A stretch of DNA of 64,000 nucleotides from Hyalella azteca (Eukaryota > Arthropoda > Malacostraca > Amphipoda > Hyalellidae). Position 1 is the stretch's first letter, and each line of letters starts with the position of its first letter. Below are positions 12,150-25,045 of the stretch, piece after piece. A model generated the notes under the pieces. That model did no database searches. It was given only the letters and a program-made list of their open reading frames with translations, and was not told the origin of the DNA. The position numbers were made by a program, and so were the translations under genes. The DNA lies in NCBI RefSeq assembly GCF_000764305.2, contig NW_025938039.1, positions 62,001 to 126,000 of the forward strand, given 5' to 3'.

Positions 12150-12560
12150 TGTCTAAATAGTTTTGAAATGAACGTGTCTCTCACGTTTCTGAAGTGATCT
12201 CGTTCTGAAGTGACCATGTCTCTCATGTTTCTGAAATGATCTCGTTCTGAAGTGAACGTGTCTCTCATGTTTCTGAAGTGATCTCGTTCTGAAGTGAACT
12301 TGTCCCACATGTTTCTGAAATGATCTCGTTCTGAAGTGAACGTGTCTCTCATGTTTCTGAAGTGTTCTTGTTCTGAAGTGAACTTGCCACACATGTTTCT
12401 GAAGTGATCTCGTTCTGAAGTGAACTTGTCCCACATGTTTCTGGAGTGACATCGTTCCAGCTAGATCTCAAGTGAGCTTGTCCAAAATGTTTCTGAATTG
12501 AACTAGTTCCAAATGGTTCCTAAGTGAACTTATTCCTAACAGTTCTAAGTGAACTATATA
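12150..12560. repeat. 42-bp minisatellite with 21-bp sub-period
   Basis: Roughly seven 42-bp units built from TTCTGAAGTGA plus CTCGTTCTGAAGTGAACGTG variants run to about 12440, then decay into recognisable but diverged units to about 12560. Each unit contains two related half-units. Being a multiple of three, it leaves minus-strand frames open with a 14-residue period (e.g. MWDKFTSERDHFRN). No start context, signal sequence or splice junction supports translation. Confidence 0.88.
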
Positions 12561-15500
12561 CTATATTTCCTAATAATATTTATCCGATATACCAAACTGC
12601 ATATAGTACGCTGTCAAGCAATGAAGTTGCTATTAATTACGAGTCCAATAAACGTTTGAGGCAAGAATAAAATTGAATTGAATGTTTCCTTAATCCTATT
12701 CCATTATAATAAAGAGATATCACAGAACAAAATAGCATAAATCCCAACTCAAGAATCCTGCTCGCAACCAAATTTTAAGAAATTAAGAAACCTAACCTAA
12801 CTTCATTCAAGAAGCTCGCGCCGTTGAATGCCGATGCCAGAAACCACGTTTGCTGAATCAGCCGAAAAGAAACAATGCTCCCGACTCGGCGGCAGACAAA
12901 ACAACCTAATTAATACGTGCGTGCCAGACAGTCGCGCCAACATTAATGGCTACATATGCATCACGCCTTTGCAAGTTCAATGCAATTAATATCAATGAAT
13001 AAAAGCTATGAAAGGCAATCGAGATCCGCTGACTCGTCAAATAATAATAGTTTTATTCGTTAGCTAACATATACAAATTATGAGTTATATGTAATTATTT
13101 TTTCGTTGTTCATTTACATTCTCATCACATTGAAATATATAAAAGGCAAAAATTCATCAATAGCAATCAAAATTCGCTGACTCATTATTCAATTGCCTCA
13201 TGGCTATTCGCTGCATCATGAGATATTGCATAAAATGAATAAAAAATATACTATTGCATAAATATAAATAAATAATAAAGATGAATAATAATAAATAATA
13301 ATAATAAATAATAAATAATAAAAAATATACTATTGTATAAATATACGATAAAATATACTAATTCCTTAATTTTTTGATTATGTGTATTAGCGTTTTATTC
13401 ATTCTTGTAATAATAAAATAAGAGAATAATAAAATAAAGAATAAAATAAAAATCATTGCTACACGTACGCACGTAAATCATTCTGAGCGCAGGTACAGAA
13501 TATATTGTCTTGTGCAAGCAGTAGCTCTTCAATATGCTGTGAATATGAGTTAAATATGCCTGAATAAATGTCTTGAATATGAATATCAGTAAACTTTACA
13601 ATTTTCGCGGTGTGGAATTTGCAAACAACTTGGGCTGCTTTTGGAGCTGTTATAATTAATGAACTTGCATTGAATAAGAATCCCGAAATGTAAGAAATAG
13701 TTCATCCAGGATAATTCTTAATTAATAAACTGAAAATAAGAAATTTCAAACAGTATGCGTTGTCCAAACATTTATTCGGAATATATTTCAATCTTCTTCG
13801 TAGAATCTAAACAAAAATTTTCCCGAAACAGATGCACGGCAACATGGATAATGTTCGATGCAATCGTACTGAAGAAACCGCCACACCTCAAAACATCCTA
13901 AACAATGAACACACATACATCTTTAAAAATATAATAGGTTGTCGTAATATTATTTTGCAATATCGTGAGAGTACACTTTAATATTATAGTCGTTTCTCGG
14001 GAAAGATGATCACAGAGATTCGAGAATCCCTTCATAACATAGATTATGATCATACACTAACTGAACAGAGAATGTATAATAACACAAATTTAACCATCGA
14101 TTGTAATTTGAAATTAATCCTGATTTCTTTGTAATCCTGATTTTATTTATGCAAAGCAGTTCAATTTTCAAAAATATGGTCAAATTCATTTCAATATTTC
14201 AATCCATCCCGTGTCGTGTGAGTTGATCATAACAAAAAATACAATTCCTTCTACTACAGGAAACAATATCCTGACGCGATATCTATAATGACAAGAATTA
14301 GCGCTCAAATAACCCTGTTATACTTGTACAGTGTCGTGCTTCTAACACATAAACACACCTATACTATTAAATACCTATATAAAAGAGTATTAGTTTCACT
14401 AAGATGTTTTGTTTCGTAATGCTTTTCTGGAATATATGAGTGCCGAAAGTTTGGTTGAATGGCCAGACTCGCGACAACGGAGCCATCGACACGCGGAAGT
14501 TTTGGCATCAGCAGCCCAGAGATGATCGCGTAAATAAGGAAGTTAGGACTGCCAAAATCTGAGCCTGCTCAGATTGTTTTGAATTCTGAGAAAAATAAGC
14601 TTTATCACTGCAAGATATCCTAGGACTGGCTACTGTTTACGGGCTTCAGGAAAGTCATTTGCGTAATGTTTTTAAAATAATAATTGGAGTCGACAATTTT
14701 TGTATGATAACAAAAGTTATGATAACAAGAGCTGCGAAAGCAAACAAAACAGAACTGTTTGCCAGATGGCAAACAAAAACGAGTTGAACGGCAGTGATGA
14801 TCTAAAAAATGCGCTTAACATTTAATACATATGAAGAAACAAACAGTACATATAAACAATAACATTTTCTCCTAGTCAAATTACTGATGAAATTAATGAA
14901 TATACCGGTATTCAACAATAAACAACCGGAATGCCGTAAGCGAGTCAACATTTCGAACAATAAATAAAAATTGGATGAAAAACCGCCAGTGAAGGGCAAA
15001 AACCTGATCAAACAAAACCATAGAGTAGCAACTTTATGAATAGATCTTATAATCAGCACTTGAGTTCAACTAGAGATAACCGCCAGTTTCATGACGCAAT
15101 GGAAGAATTTTATGGCGGTATGGTCTAAGTGAAAGAAGAAAACAAATTCAATTTGCTCAGGAGCGAGCCACATTTGCGTAGTCGCATCAACGCTTGGGCC
15201 AAACATTCAGCCCCTACGCATAGATAGGTAGAGTCTATGGAGTAAGTGAGTATCTTACGGCCGGAATGACCTTTAAACAAGTTTACTACGTCCTTTTGGC
15301 TACAAAAAAAAAAATAACAAGGCCGAATGTTAGGAGATCGACTCCTACCGAAAATGGCCTGGTGTCGTGGAATCGTCGATAACAATTCGTGTGAATGAAT
15401 TGTTATGGGCCGCTGCGGTCACTTTATCAGAGTCATCCTTTTTTTGTTACAAAGATAATTTGCAGCATTACGATTCACAAAAGCAGCTCAAAGCAAGAAG

Positions 15501-18456
15501 AAAAAAAGGAATGAAGCACAATGATTTTCCGTCCCATCGCTGATTTCCTTACTGAACAAAATCTACAGCAAATTTCATAAATTAGTTTTAAAAATATACA
15601 ACTTTAAAAGTTCACTCGTACATCAGCAATAATTAACAAAAAAATGCGATGAAAAATAATGTTCAAAATGCTAATTCTCTGGACTACAAACATAACTTCA
15701 AAGATGCAAAACAATCAACATTTGAACGACATACCGACTAGCAAATAGCCAAATTGTTCTCAACTGCCAAATAGTTCTCACGATACACGCACGATACGAA
15801 CGTGACAAATGACAAATGCAAGTACGCTATATTATTGATGTTTGGATACATTGTTGCAATGAACCTTCAACGTGCATCAGGTGTTAGTCGCTAGCCCACA
15901 TATAGCGCAATAAAAGTACAGATAACGAAAACGGACACTCGCTCACGATGTTCAGTAGGTAATGAGTTTACACGCGCGAGGCTGTCAAAGTACACTTGGA
16001 ATAAAAATACAAATATGTTCTAAAAACAAACTTGTCGAATAACTGACGCTAACTGTGAAATCTTTTTTGCTTGCATTAGTAAAATAAGAATTACTTTGAA
16101 ATATTAAAATATTAATGTTTTCTTATGGTGGCATAACTAAACATCAAGGCAAGAGGCTCGCACATACACTGTGTATTTACTGGATAAAACTAGTATGGAA
16201 GATTACATAATAGTGAATTCATATATGATAAAATGAACTACAGCATGCGGGATTCGCTCATTTTCGGACTGAAGTCACCTATATCAAATGACATTTATAA
16301 TGATCTTTATTCTGAGTTAAATTTCCCTTTAATTGCTCCCTTCGCAATTTGTTCCTATTCGCTTCCTATGAAAGTTTTTGTTTTTCGAATTCATGTATGA
16401 TTCGTCGTACACATATACTTTATTTTACTATATATATTCGTTTTTAACATACATTACATTCCTTCTAAATTTATATTGGTCCTTGAATGTAGTTTCAATT
16501 CAACTTATTTCGCTACATCCTTTTCAAATCTCTTCATACCAGAATCCTCGCTAACTTGCAAGGAGCACCAAGCCAACCATGGGCGCTTGCAGATCTCTTC
16601 TAGAGAGACCGCAAACACTTGCAACAAGCATCATTCATCAGCATTAGTGGAGCGATTATCAATCACGTTGCTCGATGAGAGAGATGACGAAGAGCCGTAA
16701 CGCTTCAGGGGAGCTCTAATGAACAGCGTAATGATCAGCGTAGTCGTCGATTAGACCGACAAACGATGATACCATCTTGATTGTTCCCTACAACAAATGG
16801 GTGAAAGAAATACAGAAACTGAATGCATATAAACGGTTATGAAACACGAAGATATCGCTGCAACATGAAATAGAAATATAATAGATTTTTTCAATTACTT
16901 GAGATGACAGATCTGAAGGATAAAGATTAGAAACTGGCGAACCAACATCCCCTCGTCAACTATAAATAACTACCAAGTTTATTATGGGCGCCCACTCAAT
17001 CGCTAATGGCCGGCCGTCCCCGATAAGACTCCAGTTTCTACATAGGAAAACTCGTCCAAAATGATAGCCTTAGCAGCACCATGTGTGTATCAGGATGGAC
17101 CTTGGCATTCTGAGCCGTCCACCATTCACGCGTTTGATCAGACGTAATGTGACACCAGCTCCTACAATCATGCACATAAATTATACATTAAGCTTGTGAA
17201 AGGCTGTAAAAAATTTAACACCACTTCTTTTGAACAGTATATATATAAAATATTATTTACTTCTACCTCGACACTTGAGAGGAACTTGAAGCGTCAGTCG
17301 TAGTGCATGGTGGGAGTGGCACTTGAGCAATGCTGTACTGCATGGGACGGTATAGGCCGGTCATATAGAATTGCTGGAAGCTCCAAGGCTACACGTGCGT
17401 AATAATCACCAAAAATACATGATTTTTGAGAGTGAATAATTAATATTTAAGTACACCAAATCAAATTAGCAGCGTTAGCAAAGAATGTTGAATTAGCAAG
17501 CATAAAAATTGGACGTAATGAACGCTAAGCCTGGAAACTGTGGCTGCAGCCTGTGAAAATGATAGAAAACGTGAGATTAGACGAACGCATTCGAAAGTAA
17601 GCGTGAGAAGTAAAAAAACACGCAGGAACTGCAAAATAAATGAAAAATATGAAGGAAACGCGAATGACGTCAGTCACACAAAAATGTGTACAAAGAACCT
17701 CGTATGGGAGACATGGAAATCACACGAATAAACATTTTATTAAAAATAACACAAAAATATGACGTAAAAAATTACGTCATTCGGTTCAGTGCCTCATATA
17801 TAGATGGTTGAGTTGTAAGAGGCAGACCAAAACGAGCTAATTTCAACGGTTTCCACTTTAACCCTAATAAAAACATGAATAATCTATGTTAAACTTTACT
17901 CTCATAATGATGCTCACAACTGGAGCGTCAATGAAATGAAATATACAATAGAGTCTACATTAGAGACGAGCACTTACAAAATATAAGCATCATGTTTTGT
18001 TCGTTATAACATGAAAATAGTGCTACTGAACCACAAACAACTTCCACAGTTCTAGTACAACAGTGAGTTCAATTTATGACCACAGAAGGCCATTGTCTAG
18101 TGCACAGGTAAGAATTGTGAAAAGGAATATTGAAGTTAAATAAAATAATAAACCTAACATATGATACATCCTGGTGCCCCAGGAATACGATGACATTTTA
18201 AGTTTCAAACACGATCATTATAAGGCTCGGATGTGAGACAGTTCATTCGTCAACGCAAGCAAAATATTTTTATGAGCTTCATTTACGTATTTCAATAAAC
18301 TACCTACATCACCAGACGATAAACAACACCCAAGAAGAAGTTTCGCTCATCGTTTGTATCATCAAACATCCGTATGGAGATCTAAGCTTTTAATTTTTTT
18401 TCCTTTTCCATGTGTGTACCGGTACTCGATTCGCATTCCAGACAAAGATTAAAAAC
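12561..18456. other. Long gene-poor stretch
   Basis: AT-rich sequence with ATA/AAT low-complexity runs at 13240-13340 and 13400-13450. Open frames are short and unrecognised. The only coding-like patch is a minus-strand fragment at 17028-17190, listed separately. No RNA gene or transposon end was found. Confidence 0.45.
17028..17190 (-). pseudogene. Unrecognised coding-like fragment
   Basis: On the minus strand, one frame reads CRSWCHITSDQTREWWTAQN and continues to a stop near 17041. An adjacent frame continues as AIILDEFSYVETGVLSGTAG. The composition (Trp, His and Asp rich, few low-complexity residues) is more protein-like than the surroundings, but the frame must shift once to join the parts. 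It may be a decayed exon or transposon remnant. No family is recognised. Confidence 0.2.
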
Positions 18457-18884
18457 TGTCATCATATGAATTTTTTTTTCTCATTCATCCTCATTAATTT
18501 AACTAGTGCTCCATTTCCGAGTTGGAGACTTTCTTTGAAACGTAGATGTTGCATCACAAATACTGTCATCATATGATTTTTTTTTTTGTCTTTCATCCTC
18601 ATTAATTTAATTAGTGCTCCATTTCCGAGTTGGAGACTTTCTTTGAAACGTGGATGTTGCATTACAAATACTGTCATGATGTTATCATATGATTATTTTG
18701 TCTTTTACCCTCACTAATTTAACTAGTGCTCCATTTCCGAGTTGGAGACTTTCTTTGAAACGTAGATGTTGCATCACAAATACAGTCATCATATGATTTT
18801 TTTGTCTTTCATCATCGCAAATTTAACTAGTGCTCCATTTCCGAGTTGGAGACTTTCTTTGAAACTTAGATGTTGCATTACAAA
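18457..18884. repeat. ~110-bp tandem repeat, four copies
   Basis: Four head-to-tail copies each contain GTCATCATATGATTTTTT, a CTTTCATCCTC tract, AACTAGTGCTCCATTTCCGA and GTTGGAGACTTTCTTTGAAA. Copy lengths vary by poly-T length. The flanks are unrelated. Confidence 0.9.
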
Positions 18885-20597
18885 GCAGGTGCTCAGGGTT
18901 CTCGAGTCTAGACGACGCTTTTCACTTCAGCGTCTGGCTTTTTTATATCGCCACCACGCACGCCTCGCCCATTCAGCAATGCAAGGAGTGGCTCTATAGC
19001 GGCAGCGCCAAATCTCGACTCGCTGGCCTGCGTTCAGCCAGACTGCAGACCACTCCGATAATCGGACCACACGCTAAGAAACATTCTAAAAATATCATGC
19101 TTGAAACGTGCTACGCGTCATCAGACACACTTGCAATTATTCCAAGCCCCAGACGAAAGTAACAAGCGGGCCACATGTGAAACAAACTCAGAATCAGTGT
19201 TGTGATACAACACAAAGGATTAACTGTACCTAGGACAGAATTATCACATGGAGCGGAGTTAAAGTTTATTTCAGCTTAAGAACATAACAAACTTTCAAGG
19301 CACAGCTGCGTCAGCATGTGCCAATTGCTTTGAAGCTCAAGCTCCCTATCGTACGTCAAGATAAAACCACTTTCGTCCAGTCTGTTCTGGGCTTCTTAGA
19401 AACGCCGTGTGTAAGAGCACCATCTTGGTATAAGATCAAAACAAGCCATAGCATGCGGGGAGACGGGCCATAGCCATAGCTTGCCTGTGTTATGGCCGGT
19501 GAGACGCGAAGAGGGAGAGAGAAAGGGGGGTACCGCCAGTTTGAGACGTGGGGGTCAGAGTGCCAAGCAAACAAGGGCGGAAAGGGTCAACGCAAGAGGC
19601 TTGTAAAGGGTCAACCCGTCTCAGCAGGAGGTAAATAGCAGCAGTGTGTGCTAGTACAACAGTCCTCCATCTAGTGAAGAAAGCTGTTTAAGCAGCTGTT
19701 AAACACATGGTCTCACAAGTACACTTTGAAGCACACTTGGAACAAAAGAGGAGGTTTTGACAATTCACAGAGAAGACAAATTGAGTAGCTGACCCTCGGA
19801 TAGCCTCAACGGCAGTAAAAGTCAACACAGCAGTTCCTAAACAGGCGCTGTCTCAAAGTTCATGCGGAAGCTCAAGTAAATTGTCGCGCAGGCAGAAAGC
19901 TGGACCAACGAACAGACGTGATGAGTGATGACGGAAGGATGCCAACAGTAACTGCAATAAAACGCAACTAAATTTACGTGAGATCACTGAGATGCCTCAA
20001 AAACTCGTCACGGAAACTAAGATCAGAACAAATTAACGAAAAATGAAGGAACTACTGGAATGCTTCCGTTTAAAAATCAGAAACCATGCAATGACTGATG
20101 CTAACACTCGACACGCACAGAAATAATGAGTTAAGAAGAAAATTAGTACACTGGACAAGCGAAACAAATTGGACACTCAGAAAATTTCGTGGGTTGAACA
20201 CTCAGAAAACTGAGAAAAATTGATGAAAAGACAAAGAAAAATTGACATTGTTCAAATAGAGTCACTTTCTGCGCATAGCACCGATAAGTCATTTCACCGA
20301 TTCGAACGTATATGATGGCCCATGGCAAGGACAAAAAGAGTATGGCAATTCGCACAAAATCTCACATTTCTGTGAGGGCTCAATTAATTGCAGATCTAGA
20401 CAAGAATATAAAGCGAGAATATCGAATGTGAGCGTAATTAGGCATATAAAAATATTGGTTAAATTTACGCATATAAACACTCAAAATAAATAAAAGGCAA
20501 CACCCAGGAGACTGATGTGGTAGGTAAAAGGTACAAATCTGTAAACAACTTAACACAATTAAAACACGTTAGTGGTACGGGAACGCGACACATATTC
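18885..20597. other. Mixed-composition spacer, no supported gene
   Basis: More CpG-rich than average at 18890-19060 and 19340-19620. Minus-strand frames such as 19356-19574 are not recognised. Transcription could start here, but no coding exon can be shown. Confidence 0.4.
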
Positions 20598-20631
20598 TAT
20601 ATATATAGCTCGGTTAGGCACAGTGTGCAGT
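20598..20631 (+). promoter_or_regulatory. Candidate TATA + initiator core promoter
   Basis: TATATATAG at 20598-20606 is followed by a CAGT initiator-like motif with its A at 20629, a spacing of 29-31 bp, which matches arthropod TATA promoters. The downstream 150 bp is less AT-rich and lacks an obvious ORF. No transcript can be traced from it, so it rests on motif spacing alone. Confidence 0.25.
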
Positions 20632-23600
20632 TATAGGACTAAGTGCACACGTTAGCAGCACACAACAAACTCAATCCTCACTATCAGAATGTATGAGCTA
20701 GACACACGCGCACTAAAATCAGCAGCAGCAGCCTAGGACGCCTGGCCTTGAGGAGCGACCGAGCCAAAGAGGCACTTCAACGACGGCTTCCAAAGAGGAA
20801 AATGTAGACCCAATTGATGGGATACGCCAAACTAAAGATGGCCTGAACTTGTGTTATCATACTTAGATGCAGATTCGGCTAACATAATTTTCGCATATAT
20901 AGCCGTGAAAACTATGTTTCAAAAACTACCAGTAGTTTCCAAAATTTTTATATAAAACCATGCACCTATTATCGGCAGAAAATATTCATGCACTCTATAG
21001 AGATGGCTGCTCCTTGTTCTTACCATCCGTTTTCACCTTGAGGATAAGATATCACCGTAATCCACCCTGCCACGTCATTGACATCAATCAGCGCAAATTT
21101 CTGCATATAAAATTACCGAAAGGAGGAAATCTTGCTCTGGTGAATTTCAACTCGCAAAGCAGTGGAGGATAAGAGTAGTCTACGCTAATATATGTATCAA
21201 AAATTCGATTATGTTACACTTTAAAGCTTTGCCCCGTTTGAGGCGACTATTACGTTCACCGGCACCAACAAACGACACACACGTCATAATGTGCGCATCA
21301 ATATCAACAGGTAATGCCAGTCATCAAAGCTTTCATCAACAGACGATAATGTCAGTTTAGCCAACAGATAATGTCAAAGATCAAAGCCAACAGATAATGT
21401 CAGTTTAGTGTAACACCAACATCAAGGCTAGTGTCCGATATCAATTCACAACAGGCAAGTAAAATGAAACCAACCCCAACTCTAACACCATCAAAAATCA
21501 CTCTATACACACTAGATGACAGAGCTAATCTCACCTGCAGATTAGGTTAGGCACACAAGATGCAAAAATCTTTAAACGTCACCACCAGATCACACAAGTT
21601 GACACCAACACTAGCGTTTCGAACAGATCATTCCCGGAGCTAAAGTTGATACCCAAACCAACGTCACCAGGAGTTTTAGGAAGACAATAATTCAGAAACG
21701 CTAATGTCACCATCAGACAGATCAAACAAGACTCTCATAAAATTATTTAAACGCTAACGCCACCTCAAGCCACGATTCTCCCTCCACCCTCAGCCCGCAT
21801 CTACAGAGGCAGGTGGTATCAACTATCAATGGTGAGCAGAGCTTGAAGTGCTATCACGGCGAACCACTCGAGCGTCATGGGGCTTTCAAAGGACCCCTAT
21901 GCGTGGCCTCTCAATCTATCATCTCCTCAAAATATTTTCTATTCGTCTCTCGAATGAGGAAATGACATTGTCTGAAGAATTAAAATTGTCACCAAAAAAT
22001 AAGTGGTCGGTCAATAAAGGGCTCGTCTTGTGCACAAACAAGAAGATGAACATAGGAAACGATTCCCATATACATGATAAATATAGGTATTGCATTATAC
22101 GAGACTTTAGGAAAGAAAAAAATTAAGTAAATTTGACTAACCGGGATTACCCAAATTTCATTTTCCCGAACTAAGTTCTAGGGTGTCAAGAGCATAGTGT
22201 AATTTTACTTTAAAGTAACAAATTATAGGATTTTAATTCCGTCTTAATTACCGGTAGACGGAATTCTACCGTAGTTACTATAGCTACTACTGTTGGCATG
22301 GAAGCTCTTGAGTGCAGAGGCACCTATTTACTAACCCTAATGTTGTTTAGTACTATTTAGATCCGTGGGTTTATCCCCCACACACAGTTCAACATTGTTA
22401 AACACTGATTTGCACGTAGTGAGTCTTGACAAACAATTAAACAGAGCTGAAAGATAGCGGCCAAATAATAGAAGAAAGAAAAATATATAAATAAACCGCA
22501 ATGGGGCGAGATAATAACCTTCATTTTTTAAGTGACGTGACATCTTACCGAAAAGAATTTCCATTAGTAAGGCACCGGAAAAAACAACACCTAATGGAGC
22601 AAAATTTACGTTACGCTAATTTTAGAGTTTTTTTGTGTCCCGGTGATGTCGTAAAGAAATCAATCAAATCAATATTACGTTATACTCCTAGCAGACAATT
22701 GGGCTTATCACGTATACAATAAGCGGAAATTCATCGAACTGTTATGGCACGTACATATAAGGAGTGAATGAAGTGCACGTATAGTTCGATGGAGTGCACT
22801 GGAGCCTCTTCGTATGGCTGCCTCTTCAACGACGTAGATCTTCGCTGTCTTTGGATCCTTGCCAAGATTGGAGTCCTTCGAATTTAAAGCACATCGAGGC
22901 TACAGGAACCCAACTAAAATTCCAGTAAAACTCCCTTAATTCTGCCTTGAAAGGAAAAACTAGTCGGTACTTTTATGTTTTATGAGAAAATGTTCAAAGG
23001 TGCTAATTTAGATTTTCGAAGCCAAGAATCAGAAAACTGGGGCATTAGTATGGATATGGCACGCCAATCAAGAGTTTGTCTGCTAAATACGAATAAATTA
23101 TGAAAGAATTACACCTGCAGAATTACGAAAGAGTTAGTAAACGAAAACTCGCAATTTTAAATTGCTTCTTTCATATAATGCAATAATTATACACATCAAC
23201 GGAAGAAACAGCAAATGCTTGAGCTGTCGGAAGTCTGTGATTGAGGCGACTTGTGTAGAAGTCAGTGATTATTGAATCGATCGGTACGTATCTTTACAAA
23301 CGAACAGAGTGTCTGAGAGAACACAATAAATGAGGATGGTTAACGAAGCAAAGCAAAAGCAGGATTGCAGGTACAAGAGGTACCCGCAAAAGATGCAGGC
23401 AGGAGCAGCTTGTGAAGGCTCGTATAGGCACGCGCGTACGTCGGTCTGAGCCTCTAACGGCAGCCAGCAGTTGCAAGATGAAGTTGTTTTGTAACCAAGT
23501 CACAAGTTGACGACTAAGGAACGCCTCCTACTCAGCACCAGAAGTTGCAGCAACACGCCACGTAGACGTCACTTCATGCATAGCACACACTAAAACGCCT

Positions 23601-23840
23601 TCAACTCTTCACCTCCCATCTTGAGGTCCTAAATTCACTTCATCCTCTCCATCGCAGGCAATGAGTGCACTCAGAAAGAAATGTTGCAGCTCCTTCATGC
23701 CCATTTCGGCTCTTATAGATTTTAAAATAATTGGCATGAACGATGGAGATATTTTAAATAAAAATACATTTTCTCCGCACATACATGCTCCTAAAATAGG
23801 ACGTACATGTGGATGAACAGCTGTCTGAAACGCGTTAGCA
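20632..23840. other. Spacer, short interspersed repeats only
   Basis: The motif AACAGATAATGTCA recurs several times at about 21340-21410. Short open frames (20960-21172, 21848-22126, 22501-22722) have unrecognised products and no splice support. No gene is called. Confidence 0.45.
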
Positions 23841-25045
23841 AACCATAACGTTCCTACAAAACACATCCGTGTAATTAATTTATATATTTACGGTTTCTCG
23901 AAGTCACATAAGATCGATTCAAAGTGAACGAGAGGATTTCGTTAGTAAGGCATTTATCTAGGTGACGGTACTATAAGTAATTCAATTTTCCATTTAGATT
24001 ATTTTTCAGTAGAAGCGATAGAAAGAGCTCGTTTTTCATTAACAACAGTACCTATAAGCAAACTGAAGACAGTCGAGAAGAAAAATGTATACACTCGATG
24101 ATAACTCCTTCTCTAATGACGAGACGATAACTATTCTTCTCTCATCTTTCGTCACATACATGATACATTTCTGGAAAATAATTCAAGTCATGGTATAGTA
24201 TTTTACACACTACAATTCAACATTTTAAATTTGGAGAGCTAAAAAATTCGTGAACTGAAATTTTTGTTCTTAAACGCACATATTGACAATAGTTTTCATT
24301 CCAACTAAGAACGAGGCTTGCTCTCCCTCAAGCAAATAGGTGGATCATACCATAAATTGTCTTAATTAAAAACACTAAGACTCAGTAAAAGCCTATTCGA
24401 GAAAAGGTAACCAAATTGTAAAAAGCACGATAGCGAGAAAGATATCACGAGGAACAACGCAAATATGGATGCGAGTTCACAACAATGGTTACCTACATAT
24501 AACCATCCACGTGCTCAGAGATAAATCTGGAAAATAATTCAAGTCAGGGCATAGTAATTTGCACTCTATATAGTTGCGCATTCTAAATTTAAAGGGATAA
24601 AAAATGGTGGAATGGAATTTTTGCACTTTAACGCACACATGATTATAGTTTTGGCAATGCAGAATATGAGATGCAATAAAGAAAATAACGACGTACGCCT
24701 AAATACAAAGCTGCTATCAATGAGTCAGCACGGCAGCCTATTCGGTCGTGCTTGAACATAATAAATGCACACTGTATTACGTTATAACCTAGTTAAATCA
24801 GTACATATTAAAAATATTTTTGTTAACACTTTAAATCATTTTCAGACATGAGGACGAACAGCTGTCTGCAATCGCGTAGTATAAACCATTACGTACTTAC
24901 AAAATCCATCCGCGTAACTAATTTATATACTTACGGCTTGTCGAAGTCACATAAAATGGATTCAAAGTGAAGTAGAGGATTTCGTCAGTGAGTCATTTAT
25001 CTAGGTGAGAGTGCTATAAGTAATTCAATTTTGTAAGTAATGCAT
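23810..25045. repeat. Interleaved segmental duplications in non-coding DNA
   Basis: About 180 bp near 23855-24000 recurs diverged at about 24885-25040 (shared ATTTATATA.TTACGG, TCGAAGTCACATAA, TTATCTAGGTGA, CTATAAGTAATTCAATTTT). Upstream of each, GAACAGCTGTCTG also recurs (about 23816 and 24855). A second pair starts CTGGAAAATAATTCAAGTCA near 24171 and 24528 and runs about 135 bp. No coding content. Confidence 0.8.

Noticed and set aside
12131..12452. A 14-residue-repeat protein (TSERDHFRN) on the minus strand
   Set aside because: It coincides with a 42-bp minisatellite, is open in a second minus-strand frame too, and has no flanking exon or signal features.
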